From Sphingobacteriia bacterium 24-36-13 (GTDB lineage Bacteria; Bacteroidota; Bacteroidia; Chitinophagales; Chitinophagaceae): a stretch of DNA of 64,000 nucleotides. The DNA is taken from contig NCHN01000009.1 in NCBI GenBank assembly GCA_002281875.1, positions 43,203 to 107,202 on the forward strand, given 5' to 3'. Every line of letters begins with the position of its first letter. Positions within the stretch are counted from its first letter, which is position 1. A program made the position numbers and the translations under genes. The notes beneath the pieces are model-generated. The model saw nothing but the letters and a program-made list of their open reading frames with translations, was not told the origin of the DNA and searched no databases. Of this stretch, positions 25,672 through 35,360 are shown in pieces.

Positions 25672-25709
25672 TTTTTTCTATTCACCTAATAAGTAAAACA
25701 CGTTTTAAA

Positions 25710-26711
25710 ATGGCAATATTAAGCTTCCAAAAGCCAGACAAAATCGTTCTTCAGAAAGCAACTGATTTTGAAGGTCAGTTTGAATTTCGCCCTCTTGAGC
25801 CAGGATACGGTTTAACCATTGGTAATGCACTTCGCAGAGTTTTGTTGAGTTCATTAGAAGGTTATGCGATTGTAGGTATCAAAATTGATGGTGTAGACCA
25901 TGAATTTGCTACTATCAAAGGCATTACCGAAGATGTTACCGAAATGATCCTTAACTTAAAGCAGGTTCGTTTCAAAAGAAACGCTGATATAGAGTTAACT
26001 TCTGAAAAAATCAACTTGTCTGTTAAAGGTCGCAGCGAATTCACTGCAGGAATGATAGGAGAGCAGTCTCCTAGTTTCCAAGTAATGAATCCTGAATTGT
26101 TGATCTGTACAATGGATCCTACTGCTAAGCTAGACATTGAATTGACCATCGCAAGAGGTCGTGGATATGTGCCTGCTGAAGAAAATAAAGTAAAAGATGC
26201 ACCATTTGGTTACATCGCTATCGATTCTATTCACACGCCAATCAAGAACGTTAAGTACGCTATTGAAAACTATCGTGTTGAGCAAAGAACCGATTATGAG
26301 AAGTTAATCTTAGATGTTGCTACTGATGGTACTATTCATCCTGAAGATGCTGTAAAGCAAGCTTCTCGTATTCTTATTCAACATTTGATGATCATTACTG
26401 ATGAGAACATCACTTTTGACAACAAAGAAGATAAGAAAGAAGATGTAGTAGATGAGCACGTTTTACAATTACGTAAAGTATTGAAGACTCCTCTAGAAGA
26501 TTTAGATCTTTCTGTACGTGCATTCAATTGCTTAAAAGCTGCTAAAATTAACAGCTTGAGCGAATTGGTTCAATATGAGCAAGAAGATTTAATGAAGTTT
26601 AGAAACTTCGGTCAAAAATCTTTATCAGAAATTGAACAAGTATTAACAGAAAGAGGACTAAGCTTCGGTATGGATCTTGGTAAACTTGGACTAGATAACC
26701 TAGATAATTAA
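25710..26711 (+). CDS. rpoA: DNA-directed RNA polymerase subunit alpha
   Basis: The 333-residue protein is full length. The N-terminal dimerisation domain contains [20 protein letters not shown] and [19 protein letters not shown]; the C-terminal domain (about 260-325), which binds UP elements and activators, shows [20 protein letters not shown] and [17 protein letters not shown] charged, Asp/Glu/Lys-rich linker joins them. It follows rpsD and precedes rplQ after 80 bases containing a stem-loop. Confidence 0.98.
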   Translation: MAILSFQKPDKIVLQKATDFEGQFEFRPLEPGYGLTIGNALRRVLLSSLEGYAIVGIKIDGVDHEFATIKGITEDVTEMILNLKQVRFKRNADIELTSEKINLSVKGRSEFTAGMIGEQSPSFQVMNPELLICTMDPTAKLDIELTIARGRGYVPAEENKVKDAPFGYIAIDSIHTPIKNVKYAIENYRVEQRTDYEKLILDVATDGTIHPEDAVKQASRILIQHLMIITDENITFDNKEDKKEDVVDEHVLQLRKVLKTPLEDLDLSVRAFNCLKAAKINSLSELVQYEQEDLMKFRNFGQKSLSEIEQVLTERGLSFGMDLGKLGLDNLDN

Positions 26712-26748
26712 TTCATCACACTGTTCTGAATTTTTTTAGAATGGTACC

Positions 26749-26775
26749 CTCCACAAATCCTGACACGGTGTGGAG
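26749..26775 (+). promoter_or_regulatory. Stem-loop upstream of rplQ
   Basis: CTCCACA (26749-26755) is perfectly complementary to TGTGGAG (26769-26775), enclosing a 13-base loop. It ends 16 bases before the rplQ ATG and could affect ribosome access. No U-tract follows, so it is not a terminator. Confidence 0.45.
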
Positions 26776-26791
26776 TTAAAACTTAAAAGTC

Positions 26792-27304
26792 ATGCGTCAC
26801 GGAGACAAAATCAACAACCTAGGCCGCAAAAAGGCACACAGAGTAGCTTTATTGCAGAACCTTGCAAGTCAATTAATCACGCATAAGCGTATCGTTACTA
26901 CTTTAGCAAAAGCTAAAGCATTAAGAGCTTATGTTGAACCATTGATTACTAAAACTAAGAAGAACGAGTCTGCATCTCAGATCAGTCACAATCATCGTTT
27001 AGTATTTGCTGAATTACAAGATAAAGCTGCAGTTAAAGAATTATTTACTGTAGTAGGTCCTAAAGTTGCTTCTCGTCCGGGTGGTTACACTCGTATTTTG
27101 AAACTTGGCATTCGCCCGGGTGACAATGCAGAAAAAGCAATGATTGAATTAGTAGACTTCAATGAAATCTACGGTAAATCTGTTGCTTCTGCTACTGAGC
27201 CAGCTAAGAAAACTCGTCGTAGTCGCGCTCCTAAAAAAGCGGAAAACGAAGAAACTGTAGTTGCTCCTGAAGCTACTTCAACTGAAGAAAAAGCCGCTGA
27301 ATAG
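26792..27304 (+). CDS. rplQ: 50S ribosomal protein L17 with C-terminal extension
   Basis: The conserved L17 core covers about residues 1-118: [38 protein letters not shown] and [20 protein letters not shown] are diagnostic. The remaining roughly 50 residues (from [20 protein letters not shown] to the end) form a low-complexity Lys/Arg- then Glu/Ala-rich tail absent from the short L17 of Escherichia coli; similar tails are common in Bacteroidota. It is the last gene of the operon, followed by a strong terminator. Confidence 0.97.
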   Translation: MRHGDKINNLGRKKAHRVALLQNLASQLITHKRIVTTLAKAKALRAYVEPLITKTKKNESASQISHNHRLVFAELQDKAAVKELFTVVGPKVASRPGGYTRILKLGIRPGDNAEKAMIELVDFNEIYGKSVASATEPAKKTRRSRAPKKAENEETVVAPEATSTEEKAAE

Positions 27305-27327
27305 TTTATGAAGTGGTTCTAAAAAAT

Positions 27328-27362
27328 AAAAGGCAAAATCGTATCGGTTTTGCCTTTTTTAA
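27328..27362 (+). terminator. Terminator of the ribosomal protein/rpoA operon
   Basis: AAAAGGCAAAA (27328-27338) pairs with TTTTGCCTTTT (27348-27358), and the T run continues to 27360. It lies 24 bases after the rplQ stop. Confidence 0.9.
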
Positions 27363-27381
27363 TAAAAATGCATTTCTTTTG
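27350..27381 (+). promoter_or_regulatory. Possible carA promoter overlapping the rplQ terminator
   Basis: TTG at 27350-27352 is followed after 21 bases by TTCTTTTG (27374-27381), seven of eight positions of TAnnTTTG. The -33 element lies inside the terminator hairpin. The carA ATG is 18 bases downstream. Confidence 0.35.
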
Positions 27382-27398
27382 CACTCATAAATGTAATT

Positions 27399-28502
27399 AT
27401 GCCTCATTCTACTACATCTAGAAAACCCGCAATATTAGTTCTTGCAGACGGCCATGTTTTTCATGGAATGTCTTTTGGTAAAATTGGTACAGCAACTGGT
27501 GAAATTTGTTTTAATACTGGAATGACTGGATACCAAGAAGTATTTACCGATCCTAGTTATACTGGTCAGGTATTGATCATGAATACCGTACATATTGGTA
27601 ACTATGGTGTAAAAGAAACAGATGTTGAGAGTAGTTCAGTTAAAATTCATGGTTTGATTGCTAGAAATTTAGAAGAGCAATTTAGTAGACATCAAGCCAA
27701 TCAAGATTTGAATACTTATTTGGTAGACAATCATATTGTTGCGATTGATGGAATTGATACTCGGGCATTGGTTGCACATATTAGAACTGAAGGGGCAATG
27801 AATTGCATTATTTCTTCTGAGGAATTATCAGTAGACCAATTAAAAGAGCAATTGAAAGCCGTTCCTAATATGGATGGGCAAGAATTAGCAAGTACGGTTA
27901 GTACGTCAACAGAATATGAAATGGGGGATACCAATTCTGCTGTTAAAGTTGCTGTATTAGACTTTGGGGTTAAACAACATATTTTACAATGTTTGGTTAG
28001 CCGAGGTGCCCATATTAGAGTACATCCTGCAAAAACTACCATCAATAGATTAAAGGAATTTAATCCTTCAGGCTATTTTATCTCGAATGGCCCTGGAGAT
28101 CCTGCAGCAATGCCTTATGCGGTAACAACTGTTAAAGATATTTTAGCGGAAAAAAAGCCTGTATTTGGTATATGTTTAGGGCATCAGCTCTTGGCTTTGG
28201 CAAACGATATCCCTACTTTTAAGATGCACCACGGACACAGAGGCTTAAATCACCCTGTAAAAAATATTATTACCGGCCAATGTGAAATTACCACCCAAAA
28301 CCATGGTTTTGGTGTAGATCCTGTTGCAGTGAAGAATCATCCCAATGTAGAAGTGACGCATGTAAATTTGAATGACGATTCTATAGAAGGAATTAGATTG
28401 AAAGATCGACCTGCTTTTAGTGTACAATACCATCCAGAAAGTACTCCTGGTCCACATGATAGTCGTTATTTATTTGATCGTTTTGTAGAAATGATGCAGT
28501 AA
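27399..28502 (+). CDS. carA: Carbamoyl-phosphate synthase small subunit
   Basis: The 367-residue glutaminase subunit hydrolyses glutamine and passes ammonia to CarB for carbamoyl phosphate, feeding pyrimidine and arginine synthesis. The N-terminal domain has CFNTGMTGYQEVFTDPSYTG; the class I amidotransferase domain has YFISNGPGDPAAMPY, the nucleophile loop GICLGHQLLALA, and the catalytic His/Glu in VQYHPESTPGPHDS. The rplQ-carA order is common in Bacteroidota. carB is not in this window. aroQ starts nine bases after its stop, so the two are co-transcribed. Confidence 0.97.
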   Translation: MPHSTTSRKPAILVLADGHVFHGMSFGKIGTATGEICFNTGMTGYQEVFTDPSYTGQVLIMNTVHIGNYGVKETDVESSSVKIHGLIARNLEEQFSRHQANQDLNTYLVDNHIVAIDGIDTRALVAHIRTEGAMNCIISSEELSVDQLKEQLKAVPNMDGQELASTVSTSTEYEMGDTNSAVKVAVLDFGVKQHILQCLVSRGAHIRVHPAKTTINRLKEFNPSGYFISNGPGDPAAMPYAVTTVKDILAEKKPVFGICLGHQLLALANDIPTFKMHHGHRGLNHPVKNIITGQCEITTQNHGFGVDPVAVKNHPNVEVTHVNLNDDSIEGIRLKDRPAFSVQYHPESTPGPHDSRYLFDRFVEMMQ

Positions 28503-28511
28503 TTTCAAAGC

Positions 28512-28940
28512 ATGAAAATAGCCATCATCAATGGGCCCAATTTAAACCTGCTGGGTAAACGGGAGCCAGAAGTTTACGGTAATTTATCTTTTGAAACTTA
28601 TTTTGAACAACTTCAAAGCAAATTCCCTGCTATTCAGTTGGTGTATTTTCAATCGAATATAGAAGGTGAATTAATTGATGCCTTGCAATTGCATGGCTTT
28701 GATGCTGATGGTATCATACTGAACCCCGGTGGCTTTACGCATACCAGCGTTGCAATTGGAGATGCCATTGCTGCCATACCTTCTAAAGTTATTGAAGTGC
28801 ATATCAGTAATATTCATGCCAGAGAAGATTTTAGAAAATTATCTCATGTTTCTGCTAAAGCGGTGGGTACTATTGCTGGATTGGGCTTATTTGGATATGC
28901 CCTTGCAATTGATTGGTTTGTTCAACATAAGGCCTCTTAA
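28512..28940 (+). CDS. aroQ: Type II 3-dehydroquinate dehydratase
   Basis: The 142-residue protein is the small dodecameric type II dehydroquinase of the shikimate pathway, removing water from 3-dehydroquinate. Signatures are IINGPNLNLLGKREPEVYG (about 4-22) with the catalytic Tyr, FQSNIEGELIDALQ, ILNPGGFTHTSVAI and EVHISNIHAREDFRKLS, which hold the Asn, His and Arg residues of the active site. The start is fixed by homology and spacing to carA. The next gene begins 54 bases later. Confidence 0.96.
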   Translation: MKIAIINGPNLNLLGKREPEVYGNLSFETYFEQLQSKFPAIQLVYFQSNIEGELIDALQLHGFDADGIILNPGGFTHTSVAIGDAIAAIPSKVIEVHISNIHAREDFRKLSHVSAKAVGTIAGLGLFGYALAIDWFVQHKAS

Positions 28941-28994
28941 ATATACATCCATCAATTTTACGTACTTTAGCCATTAAAATATCCAGCTTCCCCC

Positions 28995-30542
28995 ATGCTG
29001 TTGGTAAAATCCTATACAAAACCAGTATTATACCTAATAGGTATTAATATAATCATCAAATTATTGTTGGCTCCATTATTGGAGTTGGGTAATGATGAAG
29101 TGTATTATTGGACTTATTTGCTGAGACCTGATTGGAATTATTTTGATCATCCTCCCATGGTGGGTTGGATGATGCGCTTTTTTACATTCAATGGATTTTG
29201 GGCTTCTGAAATTTCAGTGCGATTAGGAAGTATTGTTGCTTCTGCTGTGTCAACATGGTTTATTTTTAAAATTGGGAAGCTTTTATCTAGGGAAAGATTG
29301 GGTTGGTATGCGGCAATCTTGTATTCGGCTTCCATTTATACAGGTTTTATAGCTGGTTTTTTTGTTTTACCCGATTCACCACAAATGCCTTTCTGGACTG
29401 GGGCATTGTACATCATGGCGCATTTAATGTTGCGTAAATCTGATGAAAACAATTGGGGTATTTGGCTTTTATTGGGTTTAGTAATTGGGTTGGCAGCGCT
29501 TTGCAAAGTGCATGGCCTATTTCTTTGGGCAGGCTTTGGTTTATTCATTTTACTTCAAAAAAGGCAATGGTTAAGTAATCCTAGACTCTATGTTTCTGCA
29601 TTTATAACCCTTCTTTGTTTAGTGCCCATTTTGTATTGGAATATCAATTACGATTTTATTACTTACCGATTTCATTCTGAAAGGGTTACCAACACGGGGG
29701 TGCAAATTGATTCCTTTATTCAAGAAATAGTAGGAGAGTTTGCTTACCAAAATCCGATTGTATTTATATTGGTTTGGATTTCTGTGATCTTTTTTGCAAT
29801 GAGAAAATTTAGATTTAGGCAGAACCGAATTGGCATTTGGTTGCTATGTATGAGTTTGCCCATGTTATTGGTATTTTGGGCTGTTGCTTTATTTAATCCA
29901 ACATTGCCTCATTGGTCGGGCCCTGCTTATATTCCACTTTATTTTTTAGTAGCTGCTTGGTTTGAAATAGGGAAACCAAATTTCTTCCCCTTGGTATTTA
30001 AATTGGCTATTGCAATAGTAGCTGTTGTTTTAGTTGCGGCAACTGTTGCTGTTAAATTTTCTCCAGTCAATTTTGGATCAAAATCCCCTAATTCTTATGG
30101 CGAATACTGTCCTACTTTAGATCTTTCCGGTTGGAATAAATTAGGTGAAAATTTCAAAACCATGGTTGCTGAAGATGTAGCCAAAGGTGAAATAAAAGAT
30201 GGTGCGGTATTACTTACCAATAAGTGGTTCCCTGGTGGGCATTTAGAATTTTATGTTGCTAGACCAATAGGTATGCCTTTAATTGGTATAGGTGAATTAC
30301 AGGACCTGCACCAATTTGCTTGGCTAAATAAAGAACGCAGCCCATTACAAATTGGGCAGGATGCTTATGCAATAGTTCCTTCTAATTTACCATTAAATGT
30401 AGTGGATGCTTATGGAGCTTATTTTACTACAGTTGAAAAACCAGAAAAATTATTGCAACAAAGGGGTGGGGGCGTAGTGCGCTACTTTTATGTTTACAAA
30501 TTGAAAGGATGTAAACAAATACCGAAACCTTTAATTAATTAA
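28995..30542 (+). CDS. GT39-family membrane glycosyltransferase (PMT_2 type)
   Basis: The 515 residues contain about ten hydrophobic helices. The first periplasmic loop has GNDEVYYWTYLLRPDWNYFD, the acidic motif of dolichyl/polyprenyl-phosphate-sugar-dependent glycosyltransferases (ArnT/PMT superfamily), and FDHPPMVGWMM follows. Such enzymes move a sugar from a lipid carrier to lipid A, glycan or protein at the periplasmic face. The acceptor is unknown here. Its stop overlaps the stop of the convergent TamB-like gene by four bases, and no terminator hairpin is visible between them. Confidence 0.85.
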   Translation: MLLVKSYTKPVLYLIGINIIIKLLLAPLLELGNDEVYYWTYLLRPDWNYFDHPPMVGWMMRFFTFNGFWASEISVRLGSIVASAVSTWFIFKIGKLLSRERLGWYAAILYSASIYTGFIAGFFVLPDSPQMPFWTGALYIMAHLMLRKSDENNWGIWLLLGLVIGLAALCKVHGLFLWAGFGLFILLQKRQWLSNPRLYVSAFITLLCLVPILYWNINYDFITYRFHSERVTNTGVQIDSFIQEIVGEFAYQNPIVFILVWISVIFFAMRKFRFRQNRIGIWLLCMSLPMLLVFWAVALFNPTLPHWSGPAYIPLYFLVAAWFEIGKPNFFPLVFKLAIAIVAVVLVAATVAVKFSPVNFGSKSPNSYGEYCPTLDLSGWNKLGENFKTMVAEDVAKGEIKDGAVLLTNKWFPGGHLEFYVARPIGMPLIGIGELQDLHQFAWLNKERSPLQIGQDAYAIVPSNLPLNVVDAYGAYFTTVEKPEKLLQQRGGGVVRYFYVYKLKGCKQIPKPLIN

Positions 30543-33500
30543 TTCTTCTGAACTGGAGTTTGAATAATCATTTCTTTTTCTTTATTGCCCCATAGCTTTT
30601 CAAAATCTCTGCGATAAGAGATACTTGCCCCTGTTCTATTTCTTCTTCCAAAATTAGACCCACTAATATCCAAACTGTTTTTATTGAAAATAATGGCTCT
30701 TAGTTTTCTGTCTTTAGTTAAAATGATTTCAATATTCAAGTCTGGCAACCATTGGAAGTTACCATTTTGAACACTAGAACTGGCTCCTAAATTAAAGTCA
30801 AGGTCTCCACCAAATGTGACTTTTACATTATCGTTTAAAAAACTCTTGCCCAATTTAAAGTTTACTCTGGAGCGATCTAATACACTGCTATTGGATTGTA
30901 CACTCCCGCCTGTTGTTCCAAAAATACTTGAACTATTATATAAAGAAGCTCCAAGATCAAATCTTAAACTTCTATCTCCAGTAAGCTTATATAATAAACC
31001 TGATAGTGCTTTGTTCACTTCATTGGTTAAAACTTGAGAAAGGGTATTGATTCCCAAAGAGCTGATATTATATGGGTTACTGCCGCTTCTATTGCTGAAT
31101 TCGCCTGGAGGAGCAAATGTGCCAAACACGATCAAGAAGGAAACTTGTTTTAATATTTCATTTTCGTCTCTTTGTATTCGGTTTAAGAATGCTGCAAATT
31201 CATTGTCATTTTTCACAGGGCTACCTTGAGGGAAATCTAGTCTAAAACTAATATCTGGTTTACTCAACTGGTTTCTTAATTCAGCTATCACATAAACATC
31301 CCCTCTATATCCTTTTACTGATCCGCTGAATATATTGTTTCCAATTAGATCGGATAAAGAAATACGCTCTGCAGTGTATTGTGCGTCAATACTCATCACT
31401 GCTTTAAAAGGATCTCCATTCCATTCTATATAATTATTTGAATTAGGTAATAATTCAAATGGCTTTTTTAATAAAGATTGAAAATTGAAATCATAATTCC
31501 CTCTTTCAATATTGTACCTGCCTTTTATGCTTAAAGGTTCAACTGTACCTGCTTTGATGATTAGCCTTCCATTTCCTTCTGCTTTAATGATATCACCGTT
31601 AATTTCATCTAAAATAACATCAATCTGTACTTTATTATTGGCAGTTACGTCAAGGTCTACCGTTAAATTGAAATTGCTTCTTTTGCTAGACTCCTGTAAT
31701 TCGGTACCATAAGTTTTAAAAACGATAAAGTCTGCGAAGCCACTTTCTTTACTTTGTTTATTTGGTATAGTAATATGAGAACTGTCATTGGCTTCTGCAA
31801 TAATATTCATTCTGCAATCGTACTCAGGACCTTTAAAACTCAATGTAGCTTTTCCAATGGCTTTACCATAAAACTGCTCATTGTCTTTAGCTTTTGTATC
31901 AATCATCAGTAACTTTTCGGTTCTGAGATCAAAATCAAATGCCATATTCTTGAAACCCTTTTCTAGCAGTTTGCCGGTTACTGTACCGGTATTTCCATAC
32001 ATGTCTTTAATAGTGAGTCTTCCAAAATCTATACCATCATCTCTAAACTTAAGTTCAGCTGAATCAATTGTGTATTCAACCTGTGTGAATTCTACTTTTA
32101 GTTTTGCATTTTTTAAACTTATATCTCCTAAAAGTTGAGGAGCATTTAAATCTCCACTAATACTTAAATTCCCTTTAGCTATACCATCTAAATTGCTAAA
32201 AAGGCCCGTTAATAAGCTTTCAATAATATCAATTTTTGTTTCATTTAATTGGATATTGGTATTGAAAGAATTTCCAGTACTGTCTTTTACATTGTACGAT
32301 CCATTAGCAATTAAATCGTAGTTTTTATTGGGAGAGTTAATCTTAAATGGAATTAATCCTGTTTTACTGTCATAAGAAGCATCAATATTTACTACTCCAA
32401 TGGAATCTTGTTCGTAACTAAAGTCTGCGGCTTTTAAAGTTGCTTTTGCGGAAAAGTCTCCTAAAAATTCGGTTAATCTTATTTCCCCACTCACAACACC
32501 TTCCAATGTTTCCTTTTTCATGAATAAAGAAGTAATATCACCCAATACTATATTTTTTAATTTCACTAAGAGATTACTGGTATTACCTCCATCTTCTTCT
32601 TCTGTTTCAATTTTAATTTCTTGAAAACCACCCTGCGAAAACTGTACATTATTAGCACTTAATAAATGTTTTCGAATAATTAATTCCCCCTTTTCTTCAA
32701 TAGTCCAGCGTTTTTCGTTTAAAACAAAACTAGAAGGCCTGAACATTATTCTAACTCCGTCTTCGAGTGTATAAACATCTGCCAGAAGGGAGGCATCATC
32801 TAAAGTGCTATTGGCTTTGGTATTGATAGAGACAATAGAATGGTCATTTGCTGAAGTGATATTAATGACCGAATTAGGTAAATTTAAACTATCTCCAATT
32901 TCAACATTTTTGATATTGGTTGTTACACTTAAAGAGTCAAAATTACCCTTTCCTTCTAATTGAAAGCCGGTAGTTGCATATTGATCGTACTTGCCATATG
33001 GAACATATGCATTTACCCCTAAAGCAATATTTTTAGTATCTATTGAGCCATTAATGTTCACATCATTAAAGCCACTTATTTTATTTGTAAATATTTTAAA
33101 ATAGGGCTCAATATAGAAGCTGTTAAAAGTGAAATTAAACTGTTGGTTTTTAGGAGTTGTTTTAGGCGACTGTACATATGCAGGATAATAATTGTGTAAG
33201 AATGCTTGAAAGCTAGAGGGCAACTCTGCAATATTGAATTTCCCAATAATACTTGCGTTGAAATCATTACTTCCTACATGAAGTGTTTTTATTGAGTCTG
33301 AATAACTCGATACTAAATTTAATGAGTCAAATTGTATGCTGGTATTCGGGTTTTGAATACTGGCATTTAATAATTTTGCAGATCCAATAAACTGGTCAAT
33401 ATTTTTACCAGTAAAGTTTACATCTAATAAGCCTGCAACTTTTATTTCATTTTTAATGAGATTAAGCGCAAACAAATCTGCTTTAGATAAGTCACCTACT

Positions 33501-35293
33501 ATATTAAACAAAGGGAGCTCCTTACTAAAATCTACTTCCACATTGCTGGTAAAGCCTAAATTAGGATCGTCAATTTCTAATTCTCCATTAAATGATTTTT
33601 TCTGTATTGTTCCATTTGCAATAATATTGGTATAGGTGTAATTATTATAATTCACAGAATGTACTGTGCCGTCAAATGTTGTTTTGAGCTTATCAATATT
33701 GAAACTAGTTCCCGTTAATTTTCCACTGAAATTGATTAGACCCAATGAATCAATTTGTAGAAATTTACCCAAATGGAAACGCTTTGTACTTAAAAATCCA
33801 TCAAACGAAGGTTCGCCTACCAATGGCAACTTCAAGCTAATATTGGTTTGAACACCTCCCAATTTTGTAGAGAATACGCCAGTAGTATTAAAGTTTTGAA
33901 TGGTTCCATTGAAATTACCTCTGTAGGTGATATTTCCTAATGCACTTAAATTTGGATTAGTTACGCCTTTTAATGCTGGAACAAATATTCCCAAATCGTA
34001 AGCATTGGTTAATAATGTACCGTTGCTCAGTTTAATTTGAGTAGTATTTATATCTGGTAATCCTTTCATTATCAGGTTGCCAGTTAATTGAGTATTAGCC
34101 CCAATACTTGCATTAAGCGCAGAAACAGTAAACGCGGATACTGTTCCTTCAAAATTCCCACCTATATTGATATGTTTGTTCCATCCCTTTAATTCTGGTG
34201 CAAAATAAGCTATATCATCACTATGTATGATTCCATTATTAAACTTGGCAACCATAGAAACTTTATTAATATAGTCTGCGAAGTCTTTATTGAAATCTTT
34301 GTACCGCATTGCATAATAGTTGCCCAATTTGCTTTTGTTGGTTTGCAAATCGAGATTGCGGAATTCCATTATTTGTGGTGTAAACTTAATATCTGCAGCT
34401 AATTTCTTTAACTCAAAACCACTTCGGTCTTTTACTTTAATTTTTGCTTTTGCTGAAATAGTATCTTTATTCATTTCAAGCGAACTAAGTGAGCCGTTTA
34501 AGTGGAACAACTCTATATGCGCTTCATCAAATCCTTTTCTTGCCTGGTTGGTATTGCCTTCTATAAATAATGAGCCATTGTTGATTTGAATATTTTTTAC
34601 TTTGATACCAATGCCGCCAGGATTGAAATACATTTCTTTCCCGTCATAATAAGGTGTGATTTTTTTAAGTTTTGGCGGTCTTAATCCTTCTAGGTTTTGT
34701 AAAATAACTCTTGGCTCTGTAAGAGTAATGTCGTTGATGTAATATTGATTTTTTACAAAATCAATTTTTTCGGCATCTACTTCCAAAGCTCCAACTTTTA
34801 GCGTGTTTTGAGTGCCAACCCATAAGTCATTCTGAAAAAAATGAACGTTTTTAAGATTGACTTTTTTTAAATTCAATTCAAACCCATCTTTCTTCTTTTT
34901 TGAAGACTTGGGAGAACTAAAGTAATTCGCTATAAATTGGTAGTTCCAAATGGAGTCTTTCCTTTGTAATTTAACCACTGCATTTTCTAGCCCTATAAAT
35001 TTTAATTCAGCTTTATTTTTTAAGAAAAACCAATCGGTAATATTTAATTTTAAACTACCCGCATACAAAAGGGTGTCTTTTTGTTGGTCTCTTATTAAAG
35101 TGCCATCCATACTTACTTTACTAAATAGAGAAAAGCTGACTTTGTTAATGCGAACTTCTGCACCTAAGGAGTTACTCAGCTTTCCAGTTGCATACCTAAC
35201 CAATGCATTTTGAACGATATCCGTTTGTATAGCTAAATACAATAGAATTAATACCGTCAATAGGATCAGTATAAATTTCCTGAATATGATCAA
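30539..35293 (-). CDS. tamB: TamB-like translocation/assembly module protein (DUF490)
   Basis: At 1584 residues this is the largest gene in the window. It begins with a signal anchor (FILILLTVLILLYLAIQTDI, about 7-26), continues as a very long beta-helical AsmA/DUF490 repeat region, and ends in the conserved TamB C-terminal domain (about 1130-1560, including GRLIIKAGTVEPLSIKGRYN and the RNQLSKPDISFRLDFPQ strand). TamB spans the periplasm and is linked to phospholipid transport and outer-membrane protein assembly. No ATG occurs before the upstream stop; the first usable codon is TTG at 35293. The purB stop lies 68 bases upstream on the same strand. A TamA/Omp85 partner is not visible. Confidence 0.88.
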   Translation of the reverse strand: MIIFRKFILILLTVLILLYLAIQTDIVQNALVRYATGKLSNSLGAEVRINKVSFSLFSKVSMDGTLIRDQQKDTLLYAGSLKLNITDWFFLKNKAELKFIGLENAVVKLQRKDSIWNYQFIANYFSSPKSSKKKKDGFELNLKKVNLKNVHFFQNDLWVGTQNTLKVGALEVDAEKIDFVKNQYYINDITLTEPRVILQNLEGLRPPKLKKITPYYDGKEMYFNPGGIGIKVKNIQINNGSLFIEGNTNQARKGFDEAHIELFHLNGSLSSLEMNKDTISAKAKIKVKDRSGFELKKLAADIKFTPQIMEFRNLDLQTNKSKLGNYYAMRYKDFNKDFADYINKVSMVAKFNNGIIHSDDIAYFAPELKGWNKHINIGGNFEGTVSAFTVSALNASIGANTQLTGNLIMKGLPDINTTQIKLSNGTLLTNAYDLGIFVPALKGVTNPNLSALGNITYRGNFNGTIQNFNTTGVFSTKLGGVQTNISLKLPLVGEPSFDGFLSTKRFHLGKFLQIDSLGLINFSGKLTGTSFNIDKLKTTFDGTVHSVNYNNYTYTNIIANGTIQKKSFNGELEIDDPNLGFTSNVEVDFSKELPLFNIVGDLSKADLFALNLIKNEIKVAGLLDVNFTGKNIDQFIGSAKLLNASIQNPNTSIQFDSLNLVSSYSDSIKTLHVGSNDFNASIIGKFNIAELPSSFQAFLHNYYPAYVQSPKTTPKNQQFNFTFNSFYIEPYFKIFTNKISGFNDVNINGSIDTKNIALGVNAYVPYGKYDQYATTGFQLEGKGNFDSLSVTTNIKNVEIGDSLNLPNSVINITSANDHSIVSINTKANSTLDDASLLADVYTLEDGVRIMFRPSSFVLNEKRWTIEEKGELIIRKHLLSANNVQFSQGGFQEIKIETEEEDGGNTSNLLVKLKNIVLGDITSLFMKKETLEGVVSGEIRLTEFLGDFSAKATLKAADFSYEQDSIGVVNIDASYDSKTGLIPFKINSPNKNYDLIANGSYNVKDSTGNSFNTNIQLNETKIDIIESLLTGLFSNLDGIAKGNLSISGDLNAPQLLGDISLKNAKLKVEFTQVEYTIDSAELKFRDDGIDFGRLTIKDMYGNTGTVTGKLLEKGFKNMAFDFDLRTEKLLMIDTKAKDNEQFYGKAIGKATLSFKGPEYDCRMNIIAEANDSSHITIPNKQSKESGFADFIVFKTYGTELQESSKRSNFNLTVDLDVTANNKVQIDVILDEINGDIIKAEGNGRLIIKAGTVEPLSIKGRYNIERGNYDFNFQSLLKKPFELLPNSNNYIEWNGDPFKAVMSIDAQYTAERISLSDLIGNNIFSGSVKGYRGDVYVIAELRNQLSKPDISFRLDFPQGSPVKNDNEFAAFLNRIQRDENEILKQVSFLIVFGTFAPPGEFSNRSGSNPYNISSLGINTLSQVLTNEVNKALSGLLYKLTGDRSLRFDLGASLYNSSSIFGTTGGSVQSNSSVLDRSRVNFKLGKSFLNDNVKVTFGGDLDFNLGASSSVQNGNFQWLPDLNIEIILTKDRKLRAIIFNKNSLDISGSNFGRRNRTGASISYRRDFEKLWGNKEKEMIIQTPVQKN

Positions 35294-35360
35294 AAATTTA
35301 CGCAGGGCAGAGCTTTTTATTTTTTAATAATCAAGTTTATAAAGCAATTTAAATACCAAA

